From Rubrivivax sp. (GTDB lineage Bacteria > Pseudomonadota > Gammaproteobacteria > Burkholderiales > Burkholderiaceae_C), in assembly GCA_018780805.1 (NCBI GenBank), contig JADMJD010000036.1, positions 1 through 40,096 on the forward strand: a stretch of DNA of 40,096 nt. The letters are read 5' to 3'. The notes beneath the pieces were generated by a model, which was not told where the DNA came from, did not search any database, and saw nothing but the letters and a program-made list of their open reading frames with translations. Shown in pieces: positions 24,918-33,605 of this stretch. A program made the translations under genes and the position numbers. Numbering within the stretch: position 1 is the stretch's first letter; every line of letters starts with the position of its first letter.

Positions 24918-26192
24918 ATGAAGATTCGCCAACTGATGTTTGTCTCCGCCTTCGGCGTCAGTGCCCTGGCCGCACACGCCCAGGTGCTGACCGGATGGGC
25001 CCAGATGCCCGCGGCCACGTTTGCCGACGGCCCCACCTCGGGCCAGTTTGCCGGCGCCAACCCGTATGGCACCAACGTGCCGCCCTACGTCGGCCAACAG
25101 CCGGTGCAGGGCTTTTCCGGTGTGCTGCCCGGCCCGCGCCGCAACACCTTCGAGTTCCTGGTGGACAACGGCTTTGGCGGTTACAGCAACTCCGCCGATG
25201 CGCTGCTGCGCAGCTACACGCTGAAGATCAACTGGAAGACCCGCCGGGGTGGCGCGGCCAGCGTGACACCGGTGGACCGCCAGACCGGCCGCACGCGCGC
25301 CGCCTTTGACAGCCGCACCCGCATCACGCTCAACGACGCCGACAAGCGGCTGACACTGCCCATCCAGGCCGACTTCGAGCACTACTACAACGACCCGAGC
25401 AAACCCCTGGTCGACCCCACGATCCGCGCCGGCCGGCTGCTGACCGGCGCTGACTTCGACGTCGAGTCCTTCCGCCGCGACGCGCAGGGCCACCTGTGGT
25501 TCGGCGACGAGTTCGGGCCCTACCTGATCAAAACCGACGCCAGCGGCAAGGTGCTGCGCGCGCAGATCCCGCTGCCCGGCGTGTGGTCGCCGGAACACCA
25601 GGACGTGCGGGCCGGCACGGCCACGGCCAACCTCGGCGGCTCCGGCGGCTTCGAGGGCATGGCCTTGAACAAAAGCGGCAACCGCCTGTACACGCTGCTG
25701 GAAAAAACCGTGACCGGCGACACCGCCAAAACCCTGCGCATCAACGAGTTCGACCTGGCCACCGAGGCCTACACCGGCTGGCAGGTCTTCTACCCGCTGG
25801 CAGCCGACGGCACGGCCATCGGCGACATGGTGGCCATCGACGACACACGTTTCATCGTCATCGAGCGCAACGGCGGCACCAACACCAACGGCACCGCGCC
25901 GTTCAAGAAGCTCTACCTCGTGGACATCACCGGCCTGGCCAGCGGTGCCACGGTGCAGAAGACCGAGCTGGTGGACCTGATGGCACTGGCCGACCCGGAC
26001 GACCTGAACGGCGACGGCAGCACGGTGTTCACGCTGCCCTACGTGACCATCGAAAACGTGCTGGTGCTCGACCGCTGGACGCTGCTGGTGGCCAACGACA
26101 ACAACTTCCCGTATGGCGGTGGCCGCGCCCTGGCCTCGGACAACACCGAGTTCCTGCGCATCCGCCTGCCGCAGCCGCTGGCCAGGCGCTGA
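24918..26192 (+). CDS. Secreted esterase-like phytase-family protein
   Basis: A 424-residue exported protein of the esterase-like phytase family (PF13449-like beta-propeller). The signal peptide MKIRQLMFVSAFGVSALAAHA is followed by a mature protein starting QVLTGWAQMPA. Family segments are QGFSGVLPGPRRNTFEFLVDNGFG near residue 65, LWFGDEFGPYLIKTD, GGSGGFEGMALNKSGNRLYTLLEK and the late FIVIERNGG and VANDNNFPYGGGR. Enzymatic activity in this family is poorly defined; some members act on phosphate esters. ATG at 24918 is chosen because the signal peptide starts there. It is divergent from the importer operon and followed by hairpins at 26206-26263. Confidence 0.88.
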   Translation: MKIRQLMFVSAFGVSALAAHAQVLTGWAQMPAATFADGPTSGQFAGANPYGTNVPPYVGQQPVQGFSGVLPGPRRNTFEFLVDNGFGGYSNSADALLRSYTLKINWKTRRGGAASVTPVDRQTGRTRAAFDSRTRITLNDADKRLTLPIQADFEHYYNDPSKPLVDPTIRAGRLLTGADFDVESFRRDAQGHLWFGDEFGPYLIKTDASGKVLRAQIPLPGVWSPEHQDVRAGTATANLGGSGGFEGMALNKSGNRLYTLLEKTVTGDTAKTLRINEFDLATEAYTGWQVFYPLAADGTAIGDMVAIDDTRFIVIERNGGTNTNGTAPFKKLYLVDITGLASGATVQKTELVDLMALADPDDLNGDGSTVFTLPYVTIENVLVLDRWTLLVANDNNFPYGGGRALASDNTEFLRIRLPQPLARR

Positions 26193-26205
26193 CCCGCCGC
26201 GGGGC

Positions 26206-26263
26206 GTGTCACACCACTGACACACGCGGGATGCACGCTGCTGGGTTGGCCTGACCCAGCAGC
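26206..26263 (+). terminator. Two hairpins between the esterase and SulP genes
   Basis: The first hairpin has arms GTGTCA (26206-26211) and TGACAC (26218-26223) around 6 nt. The second has a perfect 10-bp stem (GCTGCTGGGT at 26237-26246, ACCCAGCAGC at 26254-26263) with a 7-nt loop. No T-tract follows, only CCCTTG. They could end esterase transcription, or the second could cover the SulP ribosome-binding region, because it stops 3 nt before the TTG start. Confidence 0.4.
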
Positions 26264-26266
26264 CCC

Positions 26267-28684
26267 TTGACCCCACCCGCAGCCCCTCCGACATCCCCCG
26301 CTGCCGCAGCGCGCTGGCCCCGGCTGTCCGCAGGCGCCGCGCGCAGCAGCTCGCTGGCCGGCCTGGCGCTGGCCCAGGCACCCGAGAGCCTGGCCTACGG
26401 CCTGCTGGTGCTGGCGCCACTGGGACCGGGGCACGCCCCGCAGGCCATGGGCCTGGCCCTGCTGTGCGCGGTGCTGGCCAACGCGGTGGCCGGGCTGGCC
26501 GGTGGCGGGCGGCTGATCACCGCGCCCCGCGCCGCGCTGGCGCTGCTGAGCGGCGCGCTGGTCGAGACCCTCGTCAGCTACCGCGGGCCGGAAGGGCCAC
26601 TCGCCGTGCCGCATGTGCTGGGCCTGCTGGCCGCCGGGCTGATGGCAGGCGGCGCGCTGCAGATGTTGCTGGGCTGGCTGCGCATCGGCGACATCGTCAA
26701 GTACACCCCGCACCCGGTGCGCCTGGGGCTGGCCAGCGGCATCGGCCTGCTGTTGGCGGGCAGCGCCTGGCCTGCGGTGATGGGCCTGGGTTTTGGCGGC
26801 GGCTGGCCCACCGACCCGGCGGCCTGGCGGCCCGGCGCCTGGGCCGTGGCCGCCGTGACGCTGCTGGCCGCGGGGGCCGCGGCCCGGCTGGGCCTGGGCC
26901 GCACACGCGCGGCCAGCCTGGGCCAGGCCGCGCCGCTGCTGTGCGGCCTGGCGGCGGGCACCGCGTTGCAGGCGGTGCTGCAGGCCTTCAGCACCACCCT
27001 GCCCGCGTGGAGCACGCCCGGCGCCACCGCGGGCGTGCCGCAGCTGCCGCTGCCCTGGTTCACATCGCCCGGCGCCTGGCCGGCGGGCGACTGGCTGCCA
27101 CCCGTGCTGCTGGCACCGCTGGCCCTGTTTGCCGCGACGCTGGCGGCGCTGGGCGCGCTGGACACCTTGCTGGGCTGCTCGTTGGTGGACGGGCAGGCGG
27201 ATGGACAGACAGATGGACAGGCAGACGGACAGACAGATGGCCAGACCGACCCCAGCCACACGCGCCACGACGCCAACCGCGTGCTGCGTGCCCAGGGCCT
27301 GGCCACGTTGCTGGCGGGCGCGGTGTGCAGCATGCCGGCGTCGCCCTCGGCCCAGCGCTCGCTGGCGCTGCTGCGCGCCACGCCCGGCCTGCGCCACGCC
27401 ACGTTGGGCTACGCCGTGGCGCTGGCGCTGTGGCTGCTGCTGGTGCCGGGCTGGCTGGGCGTGTTGCCGCTCAGCGCCATCGGCGCACTGCTGCTGCAAC
27501 AAGGCCTGCAGTCGGTGGACCCATGGCTGCTTCGGCTGCCGTTCTCGCTGCTGCACGGGCGTGCCGGTGGGGACTTGCTCACGCTTGAGCAGCGCCGGGT
27601 GCTGCGCGACAACTGGGCCGTGGCCGCCGGTGTCACGCTGACCAGCCTGGTGCTGGGCCTGGCCGCCGCGGTGGCCGTGGGCGCGGCCTTTGCGGTGCTG
27701 CTCTTCGTGCGCGCCAACATGCGGCCCGTGGTGCGCAGCCAGCACAGCGGCCTGCAACGCCGATCACTCAAGGTGCACAGCCCGCAAGTGGAGGCGCTGC
27801 TGCAGGGCCAGGCGCAGCACATCCAGGTGCTGGAGTTGCAGGGTGCGCTGTTCTTCGGCACGGCCGATGCATTGCGCGACTGCCTGGCGCAGCAGCCGGC
27901 CGACATCCACACCGTGGTGCTGGACCTGTATGGCGTCAGCGAGATCGACGCCACCGGCGCGCGCATCCTGCTGGAGACGGCCGGCGGCTGGGCCCGCCAG
28001 GGCCGCCACCTGCTGGCCGCTGAATGGCCGGCGGGCGACCCGCGCCGCCATGTGGTGGACGCCATCGCGCAATCGTCCGGCCTGCCTGCACTGGCCTGGG
28101 CGCCCGACACCGACACCGCGCTGGAGCAGGCCGAGGAGCACCTGCTCGCGCGGCTGCCGCTGCCCACGTTGCCGGCGGCACGGGTGGCCCTGGGCGACAC
28201 GCTGCTGGCCCACGGGCTGGCGGCCGAGGAGCTGGCCCTGCTGGCCGCAGTGATGCAGCCGGTGGCCTATGCGCGTGGCGAGGCCATCTTCCGCGCCGGT
28301 GACACCGCCGATGCACTGCTGGTGAGCCTGCAGGGCAACATCGGCGTGTTCCTGCCGGGCGGCGGCCGGCGGCTGGTGTGTTTCGGGCCCGGCACGCTGC
28401 TGGGCGAGATGGCGGTGTTGGCCCGTGGCACCCGTTCGGCCGACGCGCGGGCAGAGAGCCCCGTCCACGCGCTGCGGCTGACGGTGCAGGCGCTGGACAC
28501 GCTGCAGGCCGAGCAGCCGGTGCTGGCAGCCAAGCTGCACGCCAACATCGCCCGCCACCTCTCGGCCCGGCTGCGGGCGTTGACACAAGACCTGCAGACC
28601 TGGATGGCGCGCGGCGCGGGCGCGCTGCCAGCCGTTGCGCTGGGCCCGGCGCAGGCACGCGGGGACGAGGCCGGGGTGGGCTGA
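26267..28684 (+). CDS. SulP-family anion transporter with STAS and cyclic-nucleotide-binding domains
   Basis: An 805-residue fusion. Residues about 20-490 are the SulP (SLC26-type) transport domain, beginning SLAGLALAQAPESLAYGLLV. About 505-610 form a STAS domain (HIQVLELQGALFFGTADALR, TVVLDLYGVSEIDATGARIL). About 650-780 form a cNMP-binding domain (GEAIFRAGDTADALLVSLQG, FGPGTLLGEMAVLARGTRSA). It should transport inorganic or carboxylate anions, gated by the cytosolic domains. Residues 308-327 are five DGQ(A/T) repeats encoded by a 12-bp tandem repeat, an unusual hydrophilic loop. The start is a TTG at 26267: a TGA at 26252-26254 closes the frame upstream, and no ATG or GTG precedes the first helix. 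No Shine-Dalgarno is visible. Confidence 0.85.
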   Translation: MTPPAAPPTSPAAAARWPRLSAGAARSSSLAGLALAQAPESLAYGLLVLAPLGPGHAPQAMGLALLCAVLANAVAGLAGGGRLITAPRAALALLSGALVETLVSYRGPEGPLAVPHVLGLLAAGLMAGGALQMLLGWLRIGDIVKYTPHPVRLGLASGIGLLLAGSAWPAVMGLGFGGGWPTDPAAWRPGAWAVAAVTLLAAGAAARLGLGRTRAASLGQAAPLLCGLAAGTALQAVLQAFSTTLPAWSTPGATAGVPQLPLPWFTSPGAWPAGDWLPPVLLAPLALFAATLAALGALDTLLGCSLVDGQADGQTDGQADGQTDGQTDPSHTRHDANRVLRAQGLATLLAGAVCSMPASPSAQRSLALLRATPGLRHATLGYAVALALWLLLVPGWLGVLPLSAIGALLLQQGLQSVDPWLLRLPFSLLHGRAGGDLLTLEQRRVLRDNWAVAAGVTLTSLVLGLAAAVAVGAAFAVLLFVRANMRPVVRSQHSGLQRRSLKVHSPQVEALLQGQAQHIQVLELQGALFFGTADALRDCLAQQPADIHTVVLDLYGVSEIDATGARILLETAGGWARQGRHLLAAEWPAGDPRRHVVDAIAQSSGLPALAWAPDTDTALEQAEEHLLARLPLPTLPAARVALGDTLLAHGLAAEELALLAAVMQPVAYARGEAIFRAGDTADALLVSLQGNIGVFLPGGGRRLVCFGPGTLLGEMAVLARGTRSADARAESPVHALRLTVQALDTLQAEQPVLAAKLHANIARHLSARLRALTQDLQTWMARGAGALPAVALGPAQARGDEAGVG
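27188..27247 (+). repeat. Five tandem 12-bp repeats inside the SulP gene
   Basis: Five consecutive units of the form GAYGGNCAGRCN encode DGQA, DGQT, DGQA, DGQT and DGQT. Each unit is a multiple of three, so copy-number changes would keep the frame. The segment falls between hydrophobic helices of the transport domain, giving an acidic, Gln-rich loop. Confidence 0.9.
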
Positions 28685-28749
28685 CCTTGCCGGTGTCGAA
28701 TCGGCGATGCTTCGGGCGTCGTGCCTGCATCCACCCACCGGACCCACCC

Positions 28750-29340
28750 ATGAGAAATCGTTTGAACTTCACGGCCCCCCTGTCGGCCGCCATCCTGGCC
28801 TTGGCCACCACGGCCACCCACGCCGCCCCCACGGCCTACCTGATCGACCCGACCCACACCTTCCCCAGCTTCGAGGCCGACCACCTGGGCATTTCCATCT
28901 GGCGCGGCAAGCTCAACAAGAGCAGCGGCCGGGTGCTCTACGACAAGGCCACCGGCACCGGCACCGTCGAAGTGAGCACCGAACTCGCCAGCATCGACTT
29001 CGGCATGGACGCCCTGGCCACCTGGGCCCGCGGCAAGGACTTCTTCGACGTCAAGAAACACCCCCGCGCGGTGTTCAAGGGCACGCTGCAGAACCCCGTC
29101 AACGGCGTGCCGACACAACTGGTGGGCGAGCTGACGATGCGCGGCGTGACCCGCCCGCTGACGCTGACCGTGCACGCGCTGAAGTGCATCCCACACCCGA
29201 TGCTCAAGCGCGACTACTGCGGCGCTGACGCCAGCGGCAGCTTCAACCGCGACGACTTCGGGCTGAGCGCGGGCAAGGACTACGGGTTCAAGATGACTGT
29301 GGATCTGCGGATCCAGGTGGAGGCGGTGGCGGAGAAGTGA
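28750..29340 (+). CDS. YceI-family periplasmic protein
   Basis: A 196-residue YceI-like lipocalin-fold protein. The signal peptide MRNRLNFTAPLSAAILALAT, ending THA/A, precedes the mature start APTAYLIDPTHTFPSFEADHLGIS. Further family markers are ASIDFGMDALATWARGKDFFDVKKHPRAVFKG, then GELTMRGVTRPLTLTVH and the C-terminal NRDDFGLSAGKDYG. YceI proteins bind isoprenoid or amphiphilic ligands such as polyprenyl chains; the role here is unknown. Its neighbours are unrelated, with a 65-bp gap from the SulP gene. It carries two cysteines (in LKCIPHP and YCGAD), as many proteobacterial members do. Confidence 0.93.
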   Translation: MRNRLNFTAPLSAAILALATTATHAAPTAYLIDPTHTFPSFEADHLGISIWRGKLNKSSGRVLYDKATGTGTVEVSTELASIDFGMDALATWARGKDFFDVKKHPRAVFKGTLQNPVNGVPTQLVGELTMRGVTRPLTLTVHALKCIPHPMLKRDYCGADASGSFNRDDFGLSAGKDYGFKMTVDLRIQVEAVAEK

Positions 29341-29566
29341 GGTGGGAGGCGGGCCGGGACAACCGGGGGAACCGTGCGCTGTGGTCCTGAAAGGAGATGG
29401 ACCGAGCGTCGGCAATGCAACGGTTGCAGGCCTCCACGTTCGGCTGGGGTACTCACGTTGACCGGCATCAAGCAGTCGTTCGCCGAAGCGCAGATGCGCT
29501 GGCTGAATGTCGCATGGCTGGCGAACAGCCGCCGGCGGGTCGACGCGGGCCGCATCATCACTGTCC

Positions 29567-29845
29567 ATGAAACCGAATCCTGAGCCCGTGGGTGTAGCGA
29601 CCGCGCCCAACCAAGGGGCGCCAAGGAACCCGCTCAGCCCGAAGAAGCTGTTGATGACGAAGTGGACGGCGGTGACGCCGCGCAACCGCGAAAAACACTT
29701 CGTCGTCACGCACGTCATCGAACCCGAACCACCCTCGATGCGCGTCGAGCAGGTCGAATTGGAGGCCGTTCATTCCAAGCAGGTGTATCTGCTGCACTGG
29801 CGCGAACTGACCGACGCGAGCCTTTGGCGCCAAGGCTGGGTTTGA
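29567..29845 (+). CDS. Small Trp-rich protein, TIGR02450 family
   Basis: A 92-residue protein of the Trp-rich TIGR02450 family (function unknown). After a Pro-rich N-terminal stretch the family core is visible: NPLSPKKLLMTKWTAVTPRN, REKHFVVTHV, then VELEAVHSKQVYLLHWREL, ending LWRQGWV. ATG at 29567 is the first start that leaves the core intact; a longer reading from 29507 adds residues unlike the family. No promoter or terminator is clear. The 226 bp before it hold no gene I can support, and the 206 bp after it hold only a short direct repeat. Confidence 0.8.
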   Translation: MKPNPEPVGVATAPNQGAPRNPLSPKKLLMTKWTAVTPRNREKHFVVTHVIEPEPPSMRVEQVELEAVHSKQVYLLHWRELTDASLWRQGWV

Positions 29846-30007
29846 CGGGAGGTCGTCTCGCGCGGCGGCTGTACGCGAAGGGGGATTCACGCTCTCGACC
29901 CGCTCCAGACATTGAAGGCCTTCAGCAGCACGCCGCATTTGCCAAGCGGGACTCTGCACGAGCCAACGGTTCCAGGCGCGTCATACTTGCTGCGAGGCTC
30001 TTAAGTG

Positions 30008-30031
30008 CCTGTCCGTCTTCCTGTCCGTCTG
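30008..30031 (+). repeat. Two tandem 12-bp units upstream of the aldolase gene
   Basis: CCTGTCCGTCTT is followed at once by CCTGTCCGTCTG, ending 20 bp before the aldolase start codon. It could be chance, or a regulatory direct repeat. Confidence 0.6.
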
Positions 30032-30051
30032 AACCCACTGCGGAGACACCG

Positions 30052-30771
30052 ATGCCCGACGCCGCCCTGCTGAAACCGCTGTGCGAAGACCTGGCGCTCG
30101 CGCTGCGCGCGGCCGCCCATCACGGCCTGAGCGAAGGTGTGTGCAACCATTTCAGTGTGGCGCTGCCCGACGACAGCCACAGCTTCCTGATCAACCCGCG
30201 CGGGCTGCACTGGAGCGAGATCGGCCCCGACGACATCGTGCTGGTCGACGAACACGGCACCGTGCTGCAGGGCCGCCACCGCGTCGAGCCCACTGCCATG
30301 TTCATCCATGCCACAGCGCACCGCATCACCGGCCAGGCGGTGGTGCTGCACACCCACATGCCCTATGCCACCGCGCTGACGCTGACCACCGACCGCGCGC
30401 TCGACACCTGTTCCAGCCAGGGCGCCATGCGCTTCCATGGCCGCATCGGCGTCGATGCCGACTACAACGGCCTCGCGCTGGACTGGGCCGAAGGGGAGCG
30501 CATCGCGCGGTCGATGCAGGGCAAGGACGTCGCCTTCCTCGGCAACCACGGCGTCATCGTCTGCGGCGCCACCGTGGCGCATGCCTATGACGACCTGTAC
30601 TACCTGGAGCGTGTGTGCATGCACCAGGTGCTGGCAATGAGCACCGGCCGCCCGCTGGCGCGGGTCAACGAGAAACTGTCCGCGCATGTGGCCCGGCAGA
30701 TCCAGGGCGAGCGCGAGCAGTCGGACCTGTATTTCGAGGCGCTGCGACGGATGCTGCCGGCGCCGCGGTGA
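30052..30771 (+). CDS. Class II aldolase/adducin-family protein
   Basis: A 239-residue zinc-dependent class II aldolase/adducin domain protein (PF00596 type). The zinc histidines are in VVLHTHMPYATAL (H-x-H), with a further His in FLGNHGVIVCG, and the substrate-side segments NHFSVALPD and INPRGLHWSEI are clear. Family members include fuculose- and ribulose-phosphate aldolases and decarboxylases; the substrate is not readable. ATG at 30052 is the family start, with GGAG 8 nt upstream. It is convergent with the VIT/VWA gene and not in an operon. The glycine of the usual GN(I/L)S motif is replaced (CNHFS), a variant seen in adducin-like members. Confidence 0.88.
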   Translation: MPDAALLKPLCEDLALALRAAAHHGLSEGVCNHFSVALPDDSHSFLINPRGLHWSEIGPDDIVLVDEHGTVLQGRHRVEPTAMFIHATAHRITGQAVVLHTHMPYATALTLTTDRALDTCSSQGAMRFHGRIGVDADYNGLALDWAEGERIARSMQGKDVAFLGNHGVIVCGATVAHAYDDLYYLERVCMHQVLAMSTGRPLARVNEKLSAHVARQIQGEREQSDLYFEALRRMLPAPR

Positions 30772-30844
30772 AACTCGCTCTGGCGGCCCACACCTGCGCA
30801 AGCATCTGGTGACTCGAGGCTTTGCTGAAGGCAACACTTCATCG

Positions 30845-33127
30845 TCACTGCGGCGAGCGGGTCAACGCCTGCTGCAATCGCATGGCGCGAGACCGCAACG
30901 ACACGTCGCTCGAATACCCGCCCAGAAGGGATTCGTACAAGGCCAGGCATCGGGCGGTGAGCGTGGCATCGATCCCTGCGAGGTGCACGCGCAGCGCGTC
31001 CGCACTCGCCGATTCTCCCGGGTATACCGCGTGGCTGTTGGCCCAATGTGCAAGGAGCAACCACGCCTCATCGACGTCCAGGCCGAGATCAACCGCTCGA
31101 TCGACCGCCCGTTGCACGTCACCGGGCTGACCGAATGCGATGCAGCGAACTGCCAGACCGTGGGCCGTGCCGACGGAAGAAAGGTGCTCAACGACGGTGG
31201 CCAAAATGCCATCGAGCCATGCCGGGCGGTGCAGATCCTCGCGCGCCTTCATGGACTCGAAGGCTGAACCGTCGACCGTGTGCCGGCTGAACCGGGCCTT
31301 CGGCGATGGGCTGGCGGCATGGCTGGCCCTCCGAATCACGACGGGGGCGATGGAAAGCGAGTCCGCGTGGGGGGCATGGCTGGTGACGCTTCCGACCCCG
31401 CCCCATCCCGCGGCGAGCATTGAACGCACGCGGTGCAACTCGGCTTCTTGACTTGACTTGTCGGCCTCAGCACGCTCGTGCACGAGGATGCAGTTGGTGT
31501 GTTCGCTCATCAGCTGGTACGACACCGCCAGGACGCGAACGTCCTCGTCGTTGGCCGCCTCCAGTCGACTCGCGCAGGCCATTCTGGCCAGCACGTCGCC
31601 CGGGCTTGAATCAACCGCCTCCCCACGGGCCAGCTCTGTGTCCACGCCATGCTCATTTGTCGCCATCAACCGAACCCGAGGGGCCGGCACACCAGGCGGC
31701 AGCCCGGCAAATCCGATCACCGTGTCGCCGCCGAAGACGTTTGCCGGCAGTGGGGTCTGCCAGGTGGGTTGCGTTCCCCATTCGATGCGAGCCTGCCGCC
31801 ACAGGGGTTGGCGGATGCGCACCAGCATGCGGGCTGCTGCTGCGTGGAGCGATTCGCCCGGCGTGGCAAATTCGCAAGCGCCGCCGGTGGCCTCGGCCAA
31901 CGATCGCAGCACACCGGAGGCAGGTGCCGAACCGACGCCGACCGCAAACACCCGGTGCCGGCTCGCACGGGCAGCGGCGATCACCTCGTCAGCATTCCAG
32001 ATCTCGCCGTCGGTGAGCAGCAGCACATCGCTGCCGGCAGAACCATCGGGCACGCGCAATGCAAAGACGGCCTTCAATGCTTCCACCATTTCGGTGCCGC
32101 CCAGATCGGCGTCGATGCCATCCACCATGGGCTTGAGGCGGCGCAGCGTCGCTGGCGTGCAGGGCGTCGGCGAGAGCAGGTGTTCAGTCGTCGAGCCGAA
32201 GCGGCTGACGCTGGCATGGTCCTGGTCGGTCAAGCCCGCCAGGGCGCTCTGCAGGACGACGCGGGCGCAAGCCATGCTGTCGCCCCCCATCGAACCCGAG
32301 CAGTCCACCAGCAGTTTGAGCACGATGTTCTTGCGCGCTTCAGCCAGCGGGGGCTGCAAGGCGGCCAGCATCACGACGGGCGCTGTGGCCGAGACCGCAT
32401 CGTGGGCCTGAATCACCAGCGATGGCATGGGCTCGCGCGGATGAACAACCACCACGACGTCGCGGTCCAACCACGCGCCTGGCGCCAGATCGAGGCGCAG
32501 GCCATCTTCGGCAGCCGTGCGTGTGAATCGATGGGTCGGGCACTCCACACTGCCGCGTCCCAGTGTGCCGCCAACCGTCACTGACAGGTCCAGTGGGTAC
32601 TCCACGGCCAGGGAAGACTGCGGCACCTGTTGGGGTTGCAGCCCGGCGGCCGCGGGGTTTCCGTAGCGCGGGGCGATGGTCGTCGGAATCGCCAACCTGA
32701 TGCGCCCTTGCTCCATCCGTTGCAACTGTGCGAATCGCACCTCGAGCACCAACTCGTCGCCGGGCTTGAGGTTGCCGATGTTCGCTGTGTGCAGGCCGTC
32801 GCCCAGCGCTTCCAGCATCACCGGCGCATCACCGTCGGCCAATGCCACTTCATATTGGCGTTCCGCAGCGCGCTTGGCGACCACGGTGCCGACCTGGCGC
32901 GCGCCGTTGAGCTCCGACGCGAATCCCAGCAAGACGGAATGAGGAGGCAGGGGAAAGGTGTAGACCACCTCCAGCACGCGGTCGCTGGTGTTGCGGTAGG
33001 TCTGACGCAGCGTCAGATCGAACAGCACGCCGTCCAGGCGGCCCGTGGCCCGCACGCCGGCCAGCACAGGCGCCGGAGCGCTTTCGTCACGGCTGGCCAG
33101 CACAAAAGCAGACTTGTCATCGTTCAT
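30845..33127 (-). CDS. VIT and von Willebrand factor A domain protein
   Basis: A 760-residue cytosolic protein combining a VIT domain (about residues 15-150; VFPL-type YTFPLPPHSVLLGF, then AERQYEVALADGDAP and ANIGNLKPGDELVLEVRF) and a VWA domain (about 268-440). The MIDAS motif DCSGSM is at 275-280, followed by GGTEMVEAL and VLLLTDGEIWNADEV, so metal binding should be intact. The last 300 residues are helical and of unknown function. No signal peptide or membrane anchor is visible. Such proteins in bacteria are thought to act as adhesion or scaffolding modules but are mostly uncharacterised. It is coupled to the MerR-like gene, whose stop overlaps its start by 11 bp. Confidence 0.85.
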   Translation of the reverse strand: MNDDKSAFVLASRDESAPAPVLAGVRATGRLDGVLFDLTLRQTYRNTSDRVLEVVYTFPLPPHSVLLGFASELNGARQVGTVVAKRAAERQYEVALADGDAPVMLEALGDGLHTANIGNLKPGDELVLEVRFAQLQRMEQGRIRLAIPTTIAPRYGNPAAAGLQPQQVPQSSLAVEYPLDLSVTVGGTLGRGSVECPTHRFTRTAAEDGLRLDLAPGAWLDRDVVVVVHPREPMPSLVIQAHDAVSATAPVVMLAALQPPLAEARKNIVLKLLVDCSGSMGGDSMACARVVLQSALAGLTDQDHASVSRFGSTTEHLLSPTPCTPATLRRLKPMVDGIDADLGGTEMVEALKAVFALRVPDGSAGSDVLLLTDGEIWNADEVIAAARASRHRVFAVGVGSAPASGVLRSLAEATGGACEFATPGESLHAAAARMLVRIRQPLWRQARIEWGTQPTWQTPLPANVFGGDTVIGFAGLPPGVPAPRVRLMATNEHGVDTELARGEAVDSSPGDVLARMACASRLEAANDEDVRVLAVSYQLMSEHTNCILVHERAEADKSSQEAELHRVRSMLAAGWGGVGSVTSHAPHADSLSIAPVVIRRASHAASPSPKARFSRHTVDGSAFESMKAREDLHRPAWLDGILATVVEHLSSVGTAHGLAVRCIAFGQPGDVQRAVDRAVDLGLDVDEAWLLLAHWANSHAVYPGESASADALRVHLAGIDATLTARCLALYESLLGGYSSDVSLRSRAMRLQQALTRSPQ

Positions 33128-33605
33128 CGTCGTTCTCCCTTTGCGTTGGATGAGGTGTCGCGCCGGATGCCTGGGGCGCTCGCACCTGCCGGTACAGCGC
33201 GGTGACGCCGCGCACGAAACCGCGCACCTGTTCTGGCGTCAGGCCCGCGCGGCCCGGCTCCAGGTGCATTTCGAGTCCATCTGCAACAGTGACTCGACTC
33301 CACACCTCGACCGAGCCTGGCGGTGTCGTTCGTCGCTGGGGGTCTTCTGGGGCACCAGCAATGAGCTCGCGTATGCGGTCCAGGCTCAGGCCGGCATCCG
33401 TCCAGCGGCGTATGAGCAGCAGTTGTTCAAGATGGCGTTGCAGGTAGTGCGAACCACGCTTCTCACCAGCGGGCCTATCCAGCAACTCTTCAGCGATGTA
33501 GTACCGCACGGTGCGGGGCGTCACGCCAGCCAGTGTGGACAACTCTTCGATGGAGTAGCGCCCGGGCTGAACAGATCCCTCTGGCGGAGCGGTGCGTGAA
33601 TGCAT
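33117..33605 (-). CDS. MerR-like transcriptional regulator
   Basis: A 162-residue protein with an N-terminal MerR-type winged helix at about residues 17-80: YSIEELSTLAGVTPRTVRYY, then RGSHYLQRHLEQLLLIRRWTDAGLSLDRI. The rest is short (VEVWSRVTVADGLEMHLEPG and a Pro-rich tail) and lacks the cysteines of metal-sensing MerR proteins, so the signal is unknown. It is the first gene of a two-gene operon with the VIT/VWA gene (11-bp overlap), so it probably controls that gene and itself. ATG at 33605 is the only good start. The promoter -10 ends only 6 nt upstream of that ATG, which would make the mRNA leaderless or nearly so. Confidence 0.85.
   Translation of the reverse strand: MHSRTAPPEGSVQPGRYSIEELSTLAGVTPRTVRYYIAEELLDRPAGEKRGSHYLQRHLEQLLLIRRWTDAGLSLDRIRELIAGAPEDPQRRTTPPGSVEVWSRVTVADGLEMHLEPGRAGLTPEQVRGFVRGVTALYRQVRAPQASGATPHPTQRENDDER

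Noticed and set aside
24771..26420. Long minus-strand open frame opposite the esterase gene
   Set aside because: No family motif; the plus strand encodes a signal peptide and a complete esterase-like domain.
27188..27247. Tandem repeat as a CRISPR-like array
   Set aside because: Units are 12 bp, contiguous and in frame within a coding region; there are no spacers.
26039..27757. Minus-strand open frame rich in Gln, His and Arg, opposite the SulP gene
   Set aside because: Low-complexity shadow; its repeat segment is simply the complement of the 12-bp tandem repeat.
29374..29583. Short plus-strand frame before the Trp-rich gene
   Set aside because: No family match or ribosome-binding site, and it overlaps the better supported Trp-rich gene.
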